NCBI RefSeq assembly: GCF_000688475.1
Contig: NZ_JIAN01000005.1
Location: forward strand, 62,001 to 126,000
DNA from: Cellulomonas sp. URHE0023
Lineage (GTDB): Bacteria; Actinomycetota; Actinomycetes; Actinomycetales; Cellulomonadaceae
Reading direction: 5' to 3'
DNA: 64,000 nt
Below, piece after piece: positions 52,024-60,796 of the stretch. Both the position numbers and the translations under genes were made by a program. Position 1 is the first letter of the stretch; every line of letters begins with the position of its first letter. Under the pieces are notes generated by a model, which was given only the letters and a program-made list of their open reading frames with translations, ran no database searches and had not been told where the DNA came from.

Positions 52024-53553
52024 ATGCGTTTGGCCGTCGACCTCAGCCCACGACCTGCGGCCCCCGCCGCACGCTTCGCGCTGCCCACGCTCACGGCTCG
52101 CACGCTCGGTTGGCTCATCACCGCCGGGTCGGCGGCCCTCGCGTTCCTGGTGCGGTGGCTCGTGTGCGGTGGCGCTCCGGGTGTGCGCGGGTACCACGGC
52201 TACGACGACGGCGTGTACTTCGCGTCGGCGGTCGCGCTCGCGCACGGGCATCTGCCGTACCGCGACTACCTGTTCCTGCACCCTCCGGGGGTCACCCTCG
52301 CTCTCGCTCCGTTCGGCGCCCTGACGCACGTGATCAGTGACTCGGACGCCCTCGTGGCGGCGCGGGTCGCCTTCATGGTCATCGGCGCCGCGAGCGCCGC
52401 CCTGGTCACCCGGATCGCGTTGCGGTGGGGAGTCGCGGCAGCCGTCGTGGGCGGGTTGCTGTACGCCGTCGCGGCGCCCGCCGTCTACGCCGAGCGGCTC
52501 ACCCTGCTCGAGCCCCTGGGCACGGTCACCCTGCTCGGTGGCGTGCTGCTGCTGCTGCGCGCCGCGGACGTCGGTGCCCGCACCTGGTGGACCTGGGTGG
52601 GCGGTGCCGTGCTCGGCATGGGCGTCGTCGTGAAGATCTGGGACGTCCTGCCGGTGCTCGTCGTCCTCGTGTGGCAGCTCGTGGTGCGCGGGTGGCGACC
52701 GGCACTGCGGGCGACCGTCGCGGCAGGGGCCGCCGTCACCATCACCGTCCTGCCGTTCGCCGTCGCGGGCGGCTCTCGCATGTTCCGCTACGTCGTGCTC
52801 GACCAGCTCGGACGGCCCCGCGACGGTGTGCCGACGACCCCACGGCTCGTCAGCATGACCGGAGTGAGCGTCACCAACCTGACGCTGGACGAGTCGCACC
52901 GGCACCTGCTGATGATCGCTGTCTGCGCGATCGTCCTCGTGGCCGCGGTCCTCGCGTGCGTCGCCCGGCGCGGCCGGCTGTGGGTGGTGATGCTCGCGGC
53001 GCAGACCACGGTGCTGCTGCTGTCACCGTCGTACCTGCCGCACTACGCCGCCTACACCGCACCCGCACTCGTGCTGGTCGTCGCAGCGGGTGTCGCGTCC
53101 CTCCGGGACCGGACGCGCGTCCCCCTGGCGGTGCTGGGCTGCGTCTCGCTCGGTCTGGTCATGGGCGCGTTCCGTGAGTCGCCGCTCGTCGACTTCCCCG
53201 CCGACGCGATGGCGGCCCGCCTGCCGGCCGGCTGCGTGCAGGCGGACGCTCCGGCCGCGCTCGCGCTCCTCGACGTCCTCTCCCGCGACCTCGACCACGG
53301 GTGCGACGTCGCCGTGGACCTGTCGGGGCAGACCTTCGACGCGGGGCACACCGACCGGAGCGGGGCGCCTGTGGCCCGGATCGACAACCGGCCGTGGCAG
53401 CTCGACGCCCGGACGTACCTGACGTCGGGCGACGCGATGGTGCTCGCCCGCACCCGCGGCAACTACTTCGACCCCGAGACGCTGGCCGTGCTGCACCGGT
53501 GGCCCGTCGCCGTGGACGTGCGCGGGATCCAGCTGCGCCTGCCACCGGGCTGA
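52024..53553 (+). CDS. GT-C fold membrane glycosyltransferase (GT39/ArnT-like)
   Basis: A 509-residue polytopic protein with about eleven helices. The first extracellular loop has YHGYDDGVYFASAVALAHGH, where the Asp pair is the usual GT-C catalytic/metal site, followed by YRDYLFLHPPGVTLALAP, typical of dolichyl- or polyprenyl-phosphate sugar transferases. A soluble C-terminal domain of about 110 residues follows. The acceptor is unknown. ATG 52024 has its GGAG only one base away; TTG 52030 would have better spacing and is a real alternative. Confidence 0.82.
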   Translation: MRLAVDLSPRPAAPAARFALPTLTARTLGWLITAGSAALAFLVRWLVCGGAPGVRGYHGYDDGVYFASAVALAHGHLPYRDYLFLHPPGVTLALAPFGALTHVISDSDALVAARVAFMVIGAASAALVTRIALRWGVAAAVVGGLLYAVAAPAVYAERLTLLEPLGTVTLLGGVLLLLRAADVGARTWWTWVGGAVLGMGVVVKIWDVLPVLVVLVWQLVVRGWRPALRATVAAGAAVTITVLPFAVAGGSRMFRYVVLDQLGRPRDGVPTTPRLVSMTGVSVTNLTLDESHRHLLMIAVCAIVLVAAVLACVARRGRLWVVMLAAQTTVLLLSPSYLPHYAAYTAPALVLVVAAGVASLRDRTRVPLAVLGCVSLGLVMGAFRESPLVDFPADAMAARLPAGCVQADAPAALALLDVLSRDLDHGCDVAVDLSGQTFDAGHTDRSGAPVARIDNRPWQLDARTYLTSGDAMVLARTRGNYFDPETLAVLHRWPVAVDVRGIQLRLPPG

Positions 53554-53577
53554 CGCACCAGGCAGCCACGCTGGGCA

Positions 53578-54078
53578 CTACCGGGCCGACACCGTCCACA
53601 GGACGACGAGGTTCGAGCACGTCACCGCGACCTTCACGGCGCCGACCGCCGCGACAGCGCACCAGATGAACCAGGTGAACGTGCTTCTCGGACGGTTCGC
53701 CAGGACGAGGAAGACGACCGCCAGCGGGATGGTCACAGCGAACATGAAGACCGGGACGGAGCCGAGCAACGCCTGACCGGCGGCGGACACGGGATTGCCC
53801 TCACGGATCCCGTCGACGAAGGGCAGCATCGACGTCGTCACGGCGTCCCCGACGGCGCCGAGCACGGCCAGGACCGCGACAGCGCGGCACCAGCTCCGTC
53901 GTCTCCACGACCGCAACGTGCCCTCGAACCAGTCGACGGAGTCCGCGAGCTGGTCGACGACCGGCGCGGGCTCGTGCGCGTCGGTCCGGGGCGCCGTCGT
54001 CGCGCGTCCGGAACCGCTCAGCAGGCTCGTCGGACGCACCTGCGGCGTCGTCGTGACCCCGCCCGTGTCCCCTCGCAC
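53578..54078 (-). CDS. Uncharacterised membrane protein
   Basis: A 166-residue protein: a polar, Pro/Thr-rich N-terminus of about 60 residues, then three hydrophobic helices (AVAVLAVLGAVGDAVTTSML, SVPVFMFAVTIPLAVVFLVL, and a third in the last 25 residues). No family is recognised. It is convergent with the glycosyltransferase gene, 24 bases away. Start codon ATG/GTG choice near the N-terminus is uncertain. Confidence 0.6.
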   Translation of the reverse strand: MRGDTGGVTTTPQVRPTSLLSGSGRATTAPRTDAHEPAPVVDQLADSVDWFEGTLRSWRRRSWCRAVAVLAVLGAVGDAVTTSMLPFVDGIREGNPVSAAGQALLGSVPVFMFAVTIPLAVVFLVLANRPRSTFTWFIWCAVAAVGAVKVAVTCSNLVVLWTVSAR

Positions 54079-54166
54079 GCTGACGACTATCGGCCGACAC
54101 CTCTGCGCCGTGAGTCGTCGTGAGCCCGTTCACCCCGGGAAGGGCACCGAATCGTGCCGCAGCGCG

Positions 54167-54697
54167 CTAGCCGACGAGCGAGGCGACCACGAGAACCAGC
54201 GCGAGCACGCCGAGGAGCGCCGATACCGCCAGTGCCGAGCGAGAGACGCGGCGGACGACAGTCCCGCCGTCGGACGGCGACGACGGCCACACCTCGAGGA
54301 GCCGCTCGGCGGCGAGCTCGATCCGGGACCGCCGTCCCAACCCGCGGCCGGCTCCGTGCTGCACAGCCCACACGCCGACGAACCGCCCCTCGCCGAGGAT
54401 CACGTTCACGCGCGAGGTGGGCGTGACCGTCACGACGTCCGCCCACGGCACCCACGTCTCGTGCAGGACGTTGCGCACGTAGATGCCGCTCGAGCGGGCC
54501 TCCAGCACGGGCAGCAATGACCCGACGACGCTGAACCAGGCGAGCGCCACGCCGATCACGACGTACGCGGGCGACCCCTGAGACGTCCCGACCCCGGCCA
54601 CGACCGCGCCCAGCACGACGCCGAGGCCGCCGAGCAGGAGCGTGCTCGCCGACATCCGCTCGCGCCAGAGCAGGTCTCCGTCCCTGAAGGTCTTCAC
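54167..54697 (-). CDS. Membrane protein with PH-like domain
   Basis: A 176-residue protein: short polar N-terminus, two adjacent helices (STLLLGGLGVVLGAVVAGVG and VVIGVALAWFSVVGSLLPVL), a beta-rich segment resembling bacterial PH domains (GIYVRNVLHETWVPWADVVT, VNVILGEGRFVGVWAV) and a C-terminal helix. Role unknown. It follows the HExxH gene by 18 bases on the same strand and is likely co-transcribed. Confidence 0.65.
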   Translation of the reverse strand: MKTFRDGDLLWRERMSASTLLLGGLGVVLGAVVAGVGTSQGSPAYVVIGVALAWFSVVGSLLPVLEARSSGIYVRNVLHETWVPWADVVTVTPTSRVNVILGEGRFVGVWAVQHGAGRGLGRRSRIELAAERLLEVWPSSPSDGGTVVRRVSRSALAVSALLGVLALVLVVASLVG

Positions 54698-54715
54698 GTG
54701 GACGTCTCTACACCC

Positions 54716-55696
54716 TCAGGGCAGGTAGCCGCCGATCAACGCGTCCACCCAGGTCTGCTTGTCGGAGCCCGCGCAGTCCGACGTGTAGTGGGTCCAGGCG
54801 GCACCGAACCGGAGCGCGACGCAGTCGGCGGCCTTCTCCTGCGGGCTGGCGCCGAAGGCACCCGACATCCTGGCGCCCAGCTCGTTCCACGTGAGGCCGT
54901 GGGTGGCGGCGATCCGTCCTTCGTAGATGTGCGCGATCTCGTGCCGCACCACGTCCCGGGTCTTGCCCGGGTTCCCGGCGAGCTGGGAGGCGCTGATCAT
55001 GATGGCGTCGGTGCTCCCGGACCACACCCCGCCCAGGTGACCGCTGAGGCCCGGGTCGTCCCACCGGATCGAGACCCCGGCACTGCCCGGCAGGGACCGC
55101 AGCTCGGCCTCCCCGACGTCCCGCACCGAGGCCCCCACCGACGAGGACCCGCCGCCGGCGCCGCTCGTCTGCACGAGTGCTGCCTGCTCCGCGCTCCAGG
55201 CAGCCTCGGCGGTGCCGACCTGGTCCGCGAGCCGCACCACGTCGGCCGTCGCGGCGGTCACCCGTGAGTACACGCTCTCGGGCGCCGACAGCACGTCGAC
55301 CGCAGCCTGGAGCTCGCCGCGCTGCAGCTCGTCGACCCGTCCGGCAGAGCTTGCCAGCGCGGCGGCTGCGCTCGTCAGTGCGGCGTCACGGTTCGCGGCG
55401 AGCGCCGCGCGCTCGGCTGCGACCGCGGACAGGTGCGCACTCCTCGCACTACGCCCGGACGCGACGAAGAACGCCTCGTCGGCTCGCCGGTCAGCACGGA
55501 CAGCCTCGACCCGCTGCGCCACCTCGCGCTGCTCGATCCGGTCCGCCTGACGACCCGCCTGGTCGCGCGAGTGGACGCCCAGACCTGTTGCCAGGACGAC
55601 GAGCACGATCGCCACGACGACCAGGAAGGTCGGAACGTTGACGCGCCGCAGGCTCGCCACGGTGACGCGGGTGAACGGCAGGTCGACCGTCGACAT
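54716..55696 (-). CDS. Membrane-anchored putative zinc metalloprotease
   Basis: A 326-residue protein with one N-terminal helix (VNVPTFLVVVAIVLVVLATG), a long alanine-rich coiled coil (about 45-165), a Gly/Ser linker and a C-terminal domain containing DVVRHEIAHIYEGRI, an HExxH motif, with EKAADCVALRFG downstream as possible third ligand. Two cysteines near the end (AADC, TSDC) could form a disulfide, consistent with an extracytoplasmic location. I do not recognise the family. Confidence 0.65.
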   Translation of the reverse strand: MSTVDLPFTRVTVASLRRVNVPTFLVVVAIVLVVLATGLGVHSRDQAGRQADRIEQREVAQRVEAVRADRRADEAFFVASGRSARSAHLSAVAAERAALAANRDAALTSAAAALASSAGRVDELQRGELQAAVDVLSAPESVYSRVTAATADVVRLADQVGTAEAAWSAEQAALVQTSGAGGGSSSVGASVRDVGEAELRSLPGSAGVSIRWDDPGLSGHLGGVWSGSTDAIMISASQLAGNPGKTRDVVRHEIAHIYEGRIAATHGLTWNELGARMSGAFGASPQEKAADCVALRFGAAWTHYTSDCAGSDKQTWVDALIGGYLP

Positions 55697-55914
55697 GTGT
55701 GGCGCGCCTCTCCGCAGGGGACACGCTTTCCATCGACGACCGCACGGGGGTTTTCAAGGACACCGGGGCAGGCAGTTCACGGACGGCCTGGACGTCACCC
55801 GTCGTGGGTGCTCGCAAGCATCCGCCGTCCGACCGACCCCACGACGCTCCGCAGCTCGGGCTCTTCAGGAGACCTTCCGTCCAGGGGCTCACCGGAGAAC
55901 CTAGGCTCGTTGGT

Positions 55915-56532
55915 GTGACGAGCCGCGAGGAACGCCTGCAGCGGTCCTGGGACCGCCGGGCGGGCACCTACGACCGCGACATGAGCGCCGTCGAACGGCG
56001 GTGGTTCTCCGCCGCCCGGCCGTGGGTGTGCGGACGAGCAACGGGGCGCACCCTCGAGGTGGCGCTCGGCACCGGGCTCAACCTCCCCCACTATCCCGAG
56101 GGTCTGGAGCTCACCGGGGTCGAGTGGAGCCCGCAGATGCTGGCCGTTGCCGTTCGACGGGCTGCGTCGCTCGGGATCACGGCCGACCTGCGGCAAGCAG
56201 ACGCGCGCGAGCTGCCGTTCGACGACGCGTCGTTCGACAGCGTCGTCTCGACCTTCTCGCTGTGCAGCATCCCCGGCGAGCGCAGAGCCATCGACGAGAT
56301 GGCACGGGTGCTGCGACCCGGCGGGCTGCTGCTCCTCGCCGACCACGTCGAGTCGTCGAGCGGTCCGGTCCGGGTGCTCCAGAGACTCGTCGACCTGTTC
56401 TCGGTGCCGCTTCAGTCCGAGCGCTACTGCCATCGCCCGCTGCGGCAGGTGGAGTCGCTGGGTTTCGTCGTGGAGTCGCACCGGCGGAGCTCCCTCGGCA
56501 TGCTCGAGCAGCTCGCGGCCCGTCGTCCATGA
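55915..56532 (+). CDS. Class I SAM-dependent methyltransferase
   Basis: A 205-residue methyltransferase of the Ubi/Coq type: RSWDRRAGTYDRDMSAVERR, motif I LEVALGTGLNLPHYPEG, LRQADARELPFDDASFDSVV and MARVLRPGGLLLLADHV. The FDSVVSTFSLCSIP segment is typical of small-molecule methyltransferases; substrate unknown. TAGGCT (55902-55907) lies seven bases before GTG 55915, so the transcript is probably leaderless. Confidence 0.88.
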   Translation: MTSREERLQRSWDRRAGTYDRDMSAVERRWFSAARPWVCGRATGRTLEVALGTGLNLPHYPEGLELTGVEWSPQMLAVAVRRAASLGITADLRQADARELPFDDASFDSVVSTFSLCSIPGERRAIDEMARVLRPGGLLLLADHVESSSGPVRVLQRLVDLFSVPLQSERYCHRPLRQVESLGFVVESHRRSSLGMLEQLAARRP

Positions 56533-56602
56533 CGCCCCGGAACGCGATCGAGGGCCTTTCGGCCCTGTCCCGCACCCGGCCCCGCGCGCAACCATCGTTG
56601 TC

Positions 56603-56716
56603 ATGAATGCACCGTGGTGGAGGATCAAGACCGACCAGCAGTCGCCAGAGAGCACCCTGGCCAAGTCGAAGAGCAACGAGACCGACGAGGACCTGCTCCC
56701 GCCGTTCGTCGACTGA
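56603..56716 (+). CDS. Small ORF encoding a 37-residue acidic-tailed peptide
   Basis: Begins NAPWWRIKTDQQSP and ends DEDLLPPFVD. Nearly every third codon position is G or C, as in real genes of this genome, and the frame is free of rare codons. No family is recognised and no ribosome site is visible. It sits between the methyltransferase gene and a convergent small gene. Confidence 0.5.
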   Translation: MNAPWWRIKTDQQSPESTLAKSKSNETDEDLLPPFVD

Positions 56717-56722
56717 GCCCGA

Positions 56723-56920
56723 TCAGGACCCGCCCGCGCCGTTCGTCCGCGCGCGGCGGAAGTCGTCGGCGATCTGCTGCGCCTGGGCGCTGATGAGCTG
56801 GACGTAGTCGGAGAGCAGCCGCTCGACCCGCTCAGGCGCCGCGCCGCTGTGCACGGCCTCGTTCCACAGCCGCCGCGCCACGGCGATGTCTGCGTCTGAG
56901 ACATCGATGCGCAGGTCCAT
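56723..56920 (-). CDS. Small hypothetical helical protein
   Basis: A 65-residue protein predicted almost wholly helical (DADIAVARRLWNEAVHSGAA, ERVERLLSDYVQLISAQAQQ). It is soluble and of unknown function. A longer start at 56971 is possible but the added residues are Arg/Ala-rich and unconvincing. Confidence 0.55.
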   Translation of the reverse strand: MDLRIDVSDADIAVARRLWNEAVHSGAAPERVERLLSDYVQLISAQAQQIADDFRRARTNGAGGS

Positions 56921-57223
56921 CCCACGAGCATCGCCCACCGCGCGACGAAGCGGCAGTCGGGCAGCGTGCATTCACCCCGCCGTTCAGCCGATCGTGGAGC
57001 CCGGGCTGCTCATCCGGCCGGACGGACGCCGTGGCCACCGTCTTTGCGGCACGCGTTCCGGGCCCACGCACGCGCAGCCCGACGTGAAAGTGGTGGTGAA
57101 AGGGTCATTCACCACTAGCCTCGTCGCAGAACGCACGCGGTTTCACACGGGTGCCGGGATGCGCCTGCGCGCTCCCTGGCCTCGGCACCGGCGACGTTCC
57201 GTCGCCGGTTCCCAGGAGGTTCG
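56921..57223. other. 303-base gene-free region before the flippase-like gene
   Basis: Holds the probable promoter of the following gene: TAGCCT at 57116-57121 and a palindrome overlapping the -35 area. I see no ORF with coding character in the remainder. Confidence 0.5.
57093..57115 (+). promoter_or_regulatory. Palindrome overlapping promoter of the flippase-like gene
   Basis: GTGGTGAA (57093-57100) and TTCACCAC (57108-57115) form a perfect 8-bp dyad with a seven-base spacer, directly abutting the candidate -10 box TAGCCT (57116-57121). A bound dimer would block RNA polymerase, so this is a good repressor-site candidate. Confidence 0.55.
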
Positions 57224-59659
57224 ATGGCCGTGAGACCCGACCGGCCCGGACTCGTACGGGTGTGGTCGTCCTCCGCCGACGCGCCACGGATGCGTCAGCC
57301 GACGGACGTCCTCCTGCTTGCCGCAGCGATCGTCGCCCTCGGGCTGCTCACCCTCGCGGCGCCCGGACCGTCCGGTGCCGACCGTGCGTTCGACACGTTC
57401 CTCGCCTGGCTGGAACCGGTGTTCGGCTGGCTCTGGAACCTCACCTACGTGCTCCTGGCCATCTGGGCGGTGGGCGTCGTGCTGCTCGCCGCGCTGAGCA
57501 AGGGCCGGCGACGCCTCCTGGTCGACCAGGCCACCGCCTCCGTCGTGGCGTTCGCAGGCGCCGTCGGCGTCGGCGCCATGGCCGGCACCAACGCCTCCGA
57601 CAGCGTCGACGCCCTCGTGTCGTCGGGGCCGCCCGTGGTCTACGTGGCCACCCGCGTCGCGGTCCTCACAGCCGTGCTCGTGACCGTCTCGCCGCATCTG
57701 GCGCGGCCCTGGCGCTGGGCGGGGCGCATCGTCGTCGGTCTGGGCGCAGTCGCCGCGGTCGGCCTGCAGACGACCCACCTCATCGGCGCCAGCGCCGCCA
57801 TCGCCGTCGGGATCGCGTCCGCCGCGATCGCCCACCTCCTGCTGGGCTCCCCTCAGGGACGTCTGACCACGGCCCAGGTGCAGGTCGCGCTCGCCGACCT
57901 CGGCGTCCACGCGACCGAGGTGGTCTCGGTCGCGAGCACCGACGCCGGGACCTACCTCCTGATCGGCCGTACCGACGCCGGTGCGGAGATCCTGGTCAGG
58001 GTCTACGGGCGGGACGCCTGGGACAGCCAGGTGGTCGGGTCGCTGTGGACCGCGCTGACGAGACGCGGAGAACGAGCCCACGTGGGTGGCAGCCGACGGT
58101 CCCGGGTCGAGCATGAGGCGCTGATGACCCTGCTCGCCGAGCACGCCGGGGTCGGCACGCTGGACGTCGTCGCGGTCGGGGTGGCGGAGCAGGGTGACGC
58201 CCTCCTGGTCTGCCGCGCACCGCGCGCGTCGCTCGCCGACCTCAGCGAGCGCGAACCCGACCTCGTGAACGACGAGCTGCTCGCGTCCATGTGGCGTGCC
58301 GTGATCACCCTGAACGGCGCAGGGATCGCGCACGGACGGATCGACCGCCGCCGCGTCGTCGTGCGCACCGACGGCACGGTCGCGCTCGCGGACTTCGACG
58401 CCGCCGAGCCTGCGGCTGCCCCGGGCGACCTGCGCACGGACCGGGCCCGGCTCCTCGTCGCGACTGCACTCACCGTCGGACCCGACCGGGCCGTCGCCGC
58501 AGCCGTCTCCGCCCTCGGAGCCCACGGCCTCGTCGCCGTGCTGCCCTACCTGCAGCCGGCAGCGCTCGAACGCGGGATGCGAGCAGAGGTGCGTGCGGGC
58601 ACCTGGTCGCTCGACGAGCTGCGCGCGGCCGCGGTCGACGCCACGGGTGCGGAGGAGCCGCCGCTCGAGCGTCTGCGGCGCGTGACCCCGAGGTCGATCG
58701 GCTGGCTCCTGCTCGTCGCGTTCGTCGTCTACGTGGTGATCACGCTGCTCGCGGGAGCCGACCTCGCCAGCGTCGCCGCGGCGCTCAAGTCCGCGGAGGT
58801 TCCCTGGCTGGTCGCGGCGCTCGTGCTGTCCCCGTTCATCCAGACCTCCACCGCGGTGTCGACGCTCGGAGCATCTTCTGCGCGGCTGCGCTACTTCCCG
58901 GTCCTCATGCTGCAGTACGCCGTCCAGTTCTTCGCCCTGGTGCTCCCGGCCACCGCCGCCCGGCTCGCGCTCCTGGTGCGCTTCTTCCAGAAGTTCGGGA
59001 TCCCGGCTGCCGCTTCGCTGTCCTTCAGCCTCCTCGACAGCGTCAGCTCGTTCGTGGTCCAGGTCGCCCTGATCCTGGTGATCCTGGTCAGCGACCTGCC
59101 AGGTTTCACCTCGAGCCTGGGGACGGGCTCCCGGAGCGAGGCCAGCGACCCGGGCGACCCGTCGCTGCTGGTGATCCTCCTGGCGCTCGTCGCCGTCGCC
59201 GCGATCGTCGCCGTGGCCGTTCCTCGACTGCGCCGCCGCCTCGTCGCGATGGTGCCCCCGCTGCGAGCTGCGCTGACCGACCAGGTGCGCTCGGCGCGCG
59301 GCGCGGTCGGCGTGCTGCGCAAGCCTGCGAAGGTCACGGCGATGTTCGGGGGGAACCTGGGCGCGCAGCTCTTGCAGGCGTCCGTCCTGGGCCTGTGCCT
59401 GCACGCGTTCGGGCAGAGCGCCCACTTCTCGCAGCTGATCCTCATCAACACGGCCGTGAGCCTCTTCGCGGGCCTCATGCCCGTGCCCGGCGGGATGGGC
59501 GTCGCCGAGGCGGGGTTCACCGTCGGTCTCCAGGCCATCGGCGTGCCCAGCGCGATCGCGATCTCCACGGCCATCACCTACCGGCTGGTGACCTTCTACC
59601 TCCCGCCGATCTGGGGTGCTGCAGCGATGCGTTGGCTGCGCCGCCAGCAGTACGTGTGA
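57224..59659 (+). CDS. Kinase-like / flippase-like (LPG synthase TM) fusion protein
   Basis: An 811-residue membrane protein in three parts. Residues 25-215 hold about six helices. Residues 220-480 form a degenerate kinase-like domain: GAGIAHGRIDRRRVVVRTDG at the catalytic-loop position (HG instead of HRD), then ALADFDAAEP. Residues 490-800 are a UPF0104/LPG_synthase_TM flippase-like domain with LPATAARLALLVRFFQKF, SLLDSVSSFVVQVALIL and MPVPGGMGVAEAGFTVGL. GGAGG precedes ATG 57224. Related fusions occur in actinobacteria; substrate is probably a lipid or polyprenyl intermediate (inference). Confidence 0.82.
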   Translation: MAVRPDRPGLVRVWSSSADAPRMRQPTDVLLLAAAIVALGLLTLAAPGPSGADRAFDTFLAWLEPVFGWLWNLTYVLLAIWAVGVVLLAALSKGRRRLLVDQATASVVAFAGAVGVGAMAGTNASDSVDALVSSGPPVVYVATRVAVLTAVLVTVSPHLARPWRWAGRIVVGLGAVAAVGLQTTHLIGASAAIAVGIASAAIAHLLLGSPQGRLTTAQVQVALADLGVHATEVVSVASTDAGTYLLIGRTDAGAEILVRVYGRDAWDSQVVGSLWTALTRRGERAHVGGSRRSRVEHEALMTLLAEHAGVGTLDVVAVGVAEQGDALLVCRAPRASLADLSEREPDLVNDELLASMWRAVITLNGAGIAHGRIDRRRVVVRTDGTVALADFDAAEPAAAPGDLRTDRARLLVATALTVGPDRAVAAAVSALGAHGLVAVLPYLQPAALERGMRAEVRAGTWSLDELRAAAVDATGAEEPPLERLRRVTPRSIGWLLLVAFVVYVVITLLAGADLASVAAALKSAEVPWLVAALVLSPFIQTSTAVSTLGASSARLRYFPVLMLQYAVQFFALVLPATAARLALLVRFFQKFGIPAAASLSFSLLDSVSSFVVQVALILVILVSDLPGFTSSLGTGSRSEASDPGDPSLLVILLALVAVAAIVAVAVPRLRRRLVAMVPPLRAALTDQVRSARGAVGVLRKPAKVTAMFGGNLGAQLLQASVLGLCLHAFGQSAHFSQLILINTAVSLFAGLMPVPGGMGVAEAGFTVGLQAIGVPSAIAISTAITYRLVTFYLPPIWGAAAMRWLRRQQYV

Positions 59660-59729
59660 CGCTCCTGCACCTTGCGCGCCCACTCGCGTTAGGTGCATAC
59701 CTGACTGGGACGATCGGCGGGAGGCCGGC

Positions 59730-60305
59730 ATGAGCCAGGCGGCGGGTGCGGGCGAGCGCGCGACGCCGGCGCGGCAGTGGGCGCTCGCGGGCATCGGGGC
59801 GCTGGGGCTCGCGGTGGCGGCCGGGCTCGCGGCGTACGCCCGCGCGCATCCCGGCGACGGCGCGGCTCTGACCACCCTCGGCTTCAGCGGCATGCTGCAG
59901 ATGAAGGCGTGGTTGGCGTCCGCGGCCGCGCTGCTCGTCGTGGTGCAGGTGCTCAGTGCACTGGCCATGTGGGGACGGCTGCCCGGTGTGCCGGAGTCCG
60001 CGACATGGCCCTCGCCGGTGCACCGCTGGACCGGCACCGTGGCGTTCCTGCTGACCCTGCCGGTGATGTTCCACTGCGTGTGGTCCCTCGGCTTCGCTGA
60101 CGACGACGCCCGCACGGTCGTCCACTCGGTCGCAGGCTGCGCGCTGTACGGCGTCTTCGCCGCGAAGATTCTCGCGCTTCGGCTGCCCTCGCTCCCGCGC
60201 GGGACCGTCCCTCTGCTCGGCGGCCTGCTCGTGGTCCTCGTCCTCGTCGTGTGGTTCACCTCGGCGCTGTGGTTCTTCACGCGCTCCGGGTACGCGCTGG
60301 TCTGA
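59730..60305 (+). CDS. Four-to-five-helix membrane protein (DUF6529-like)
   Basis: A 191-residue protein with helices at about 17-36, 54-76, 102-122, 130-150 and 160-182, and histidines in PVHRWTGTVAFLL and LPVMFHCVWSLGF placed like haem ligands of cytochrome b561-type proteins. It ends 14 bases before the Rieske gene, so it likely serves as membrane electron carrier or anchor for it. Haem binding is inference. ATG 59730 has GGGAGG upstream. Confidence 0.75.
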   Translation: MSQAAGAGERATPARQWALAGIGALGLAVAAGLAAYARAHPGDGAALTTLGFSGMLQMKAWLASAAALLVVVQVLSALAMWGRLPGVPESATWPSPVHRWTGTVAFLLTLPVMFHCVWSLGFADDDARTVVHSVAGCALYGVFAAKILALRLPSLPRGTVPLLGGLLVVLVLVVWFTSALWFFTRSGYALV

Positions 60306-60319
60306 GAAGGGAGACGGAC

Positions 60320-60796
60320 GTGGAGGCAGCGAGCCGCCGCGAGGTGCTCGAGGGCGCCGGTGTCCTCGTCGTCGCGGGAGTCGTCGGGTTCGCAGGGTTC
60401 CAGGCCGTCGCGCCGGCCGAAGGCACCGGCCCCTCCGCCTACCCCGGAACGACGGACGACCAGGGCGACGACAACGGCGGCGGGGACGACAGCTCGGGTC
60501 CCGGCTCCGCGCAGGCCCGGCTGGCCCCGCTGTCCGACGTCCCGGACGGGGGCGGCCTCGTGGTCACCGACCAGAAGGTCGTGATCACGCGCACCGGCTC
60601 GGACGTGCACGCGTTCACGGCGGTGTGCACGCACCAGGGCTGCCTCGTGCGGGACGTGCGCGGCGGCGCCATCCACTGCCCGTGCCACGGCAGCGCGTTC
60701 GACGCCACGACCGGCGCGGTCGTGCAGGGCCCGGCCACCGCACCTTTGGACGCCGTCGACGTCGTCGTCCGTGACGGCGAGGTGGTCAGGACATGA
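60320..60796 (+). CDS. Rieske [2Fe-2S] protein with N-terminal membrane anchor
   Basis: A 158-residue electron-transfer protein: SRREVLEGAGVLVVAGVVGF resembles a Tat-type signal anchor, though it has SRR rather than RR-x-F-L; an Asp/Gly/Ser linker follows; the Rieske fold has CTHQGC and CPCHGS supplying two Cys and two His ligands. GTG 60320 is preceded by AAGGGAG. The domain is small, like those in arsenite oxidase or standalone Rieske proteins, not bc1 subunits. It overlaps a 31-residue ORF by four bases. Confidence 0.9.
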   Translation: MEAASRREVLEGAGVLVVAGVVGFAGFQAVAPAEGTGPSAYPGTTDDQGDDNGGGDDSSGPGSAQARLAPLSDVPDGGGLVVTDQKVVITRTGSDVHAFTAVCTHQGCLVRDVRGGAIHCPCHGSAFDATTGAVVQGPATAPLDAVDVVVRDGEVVRT

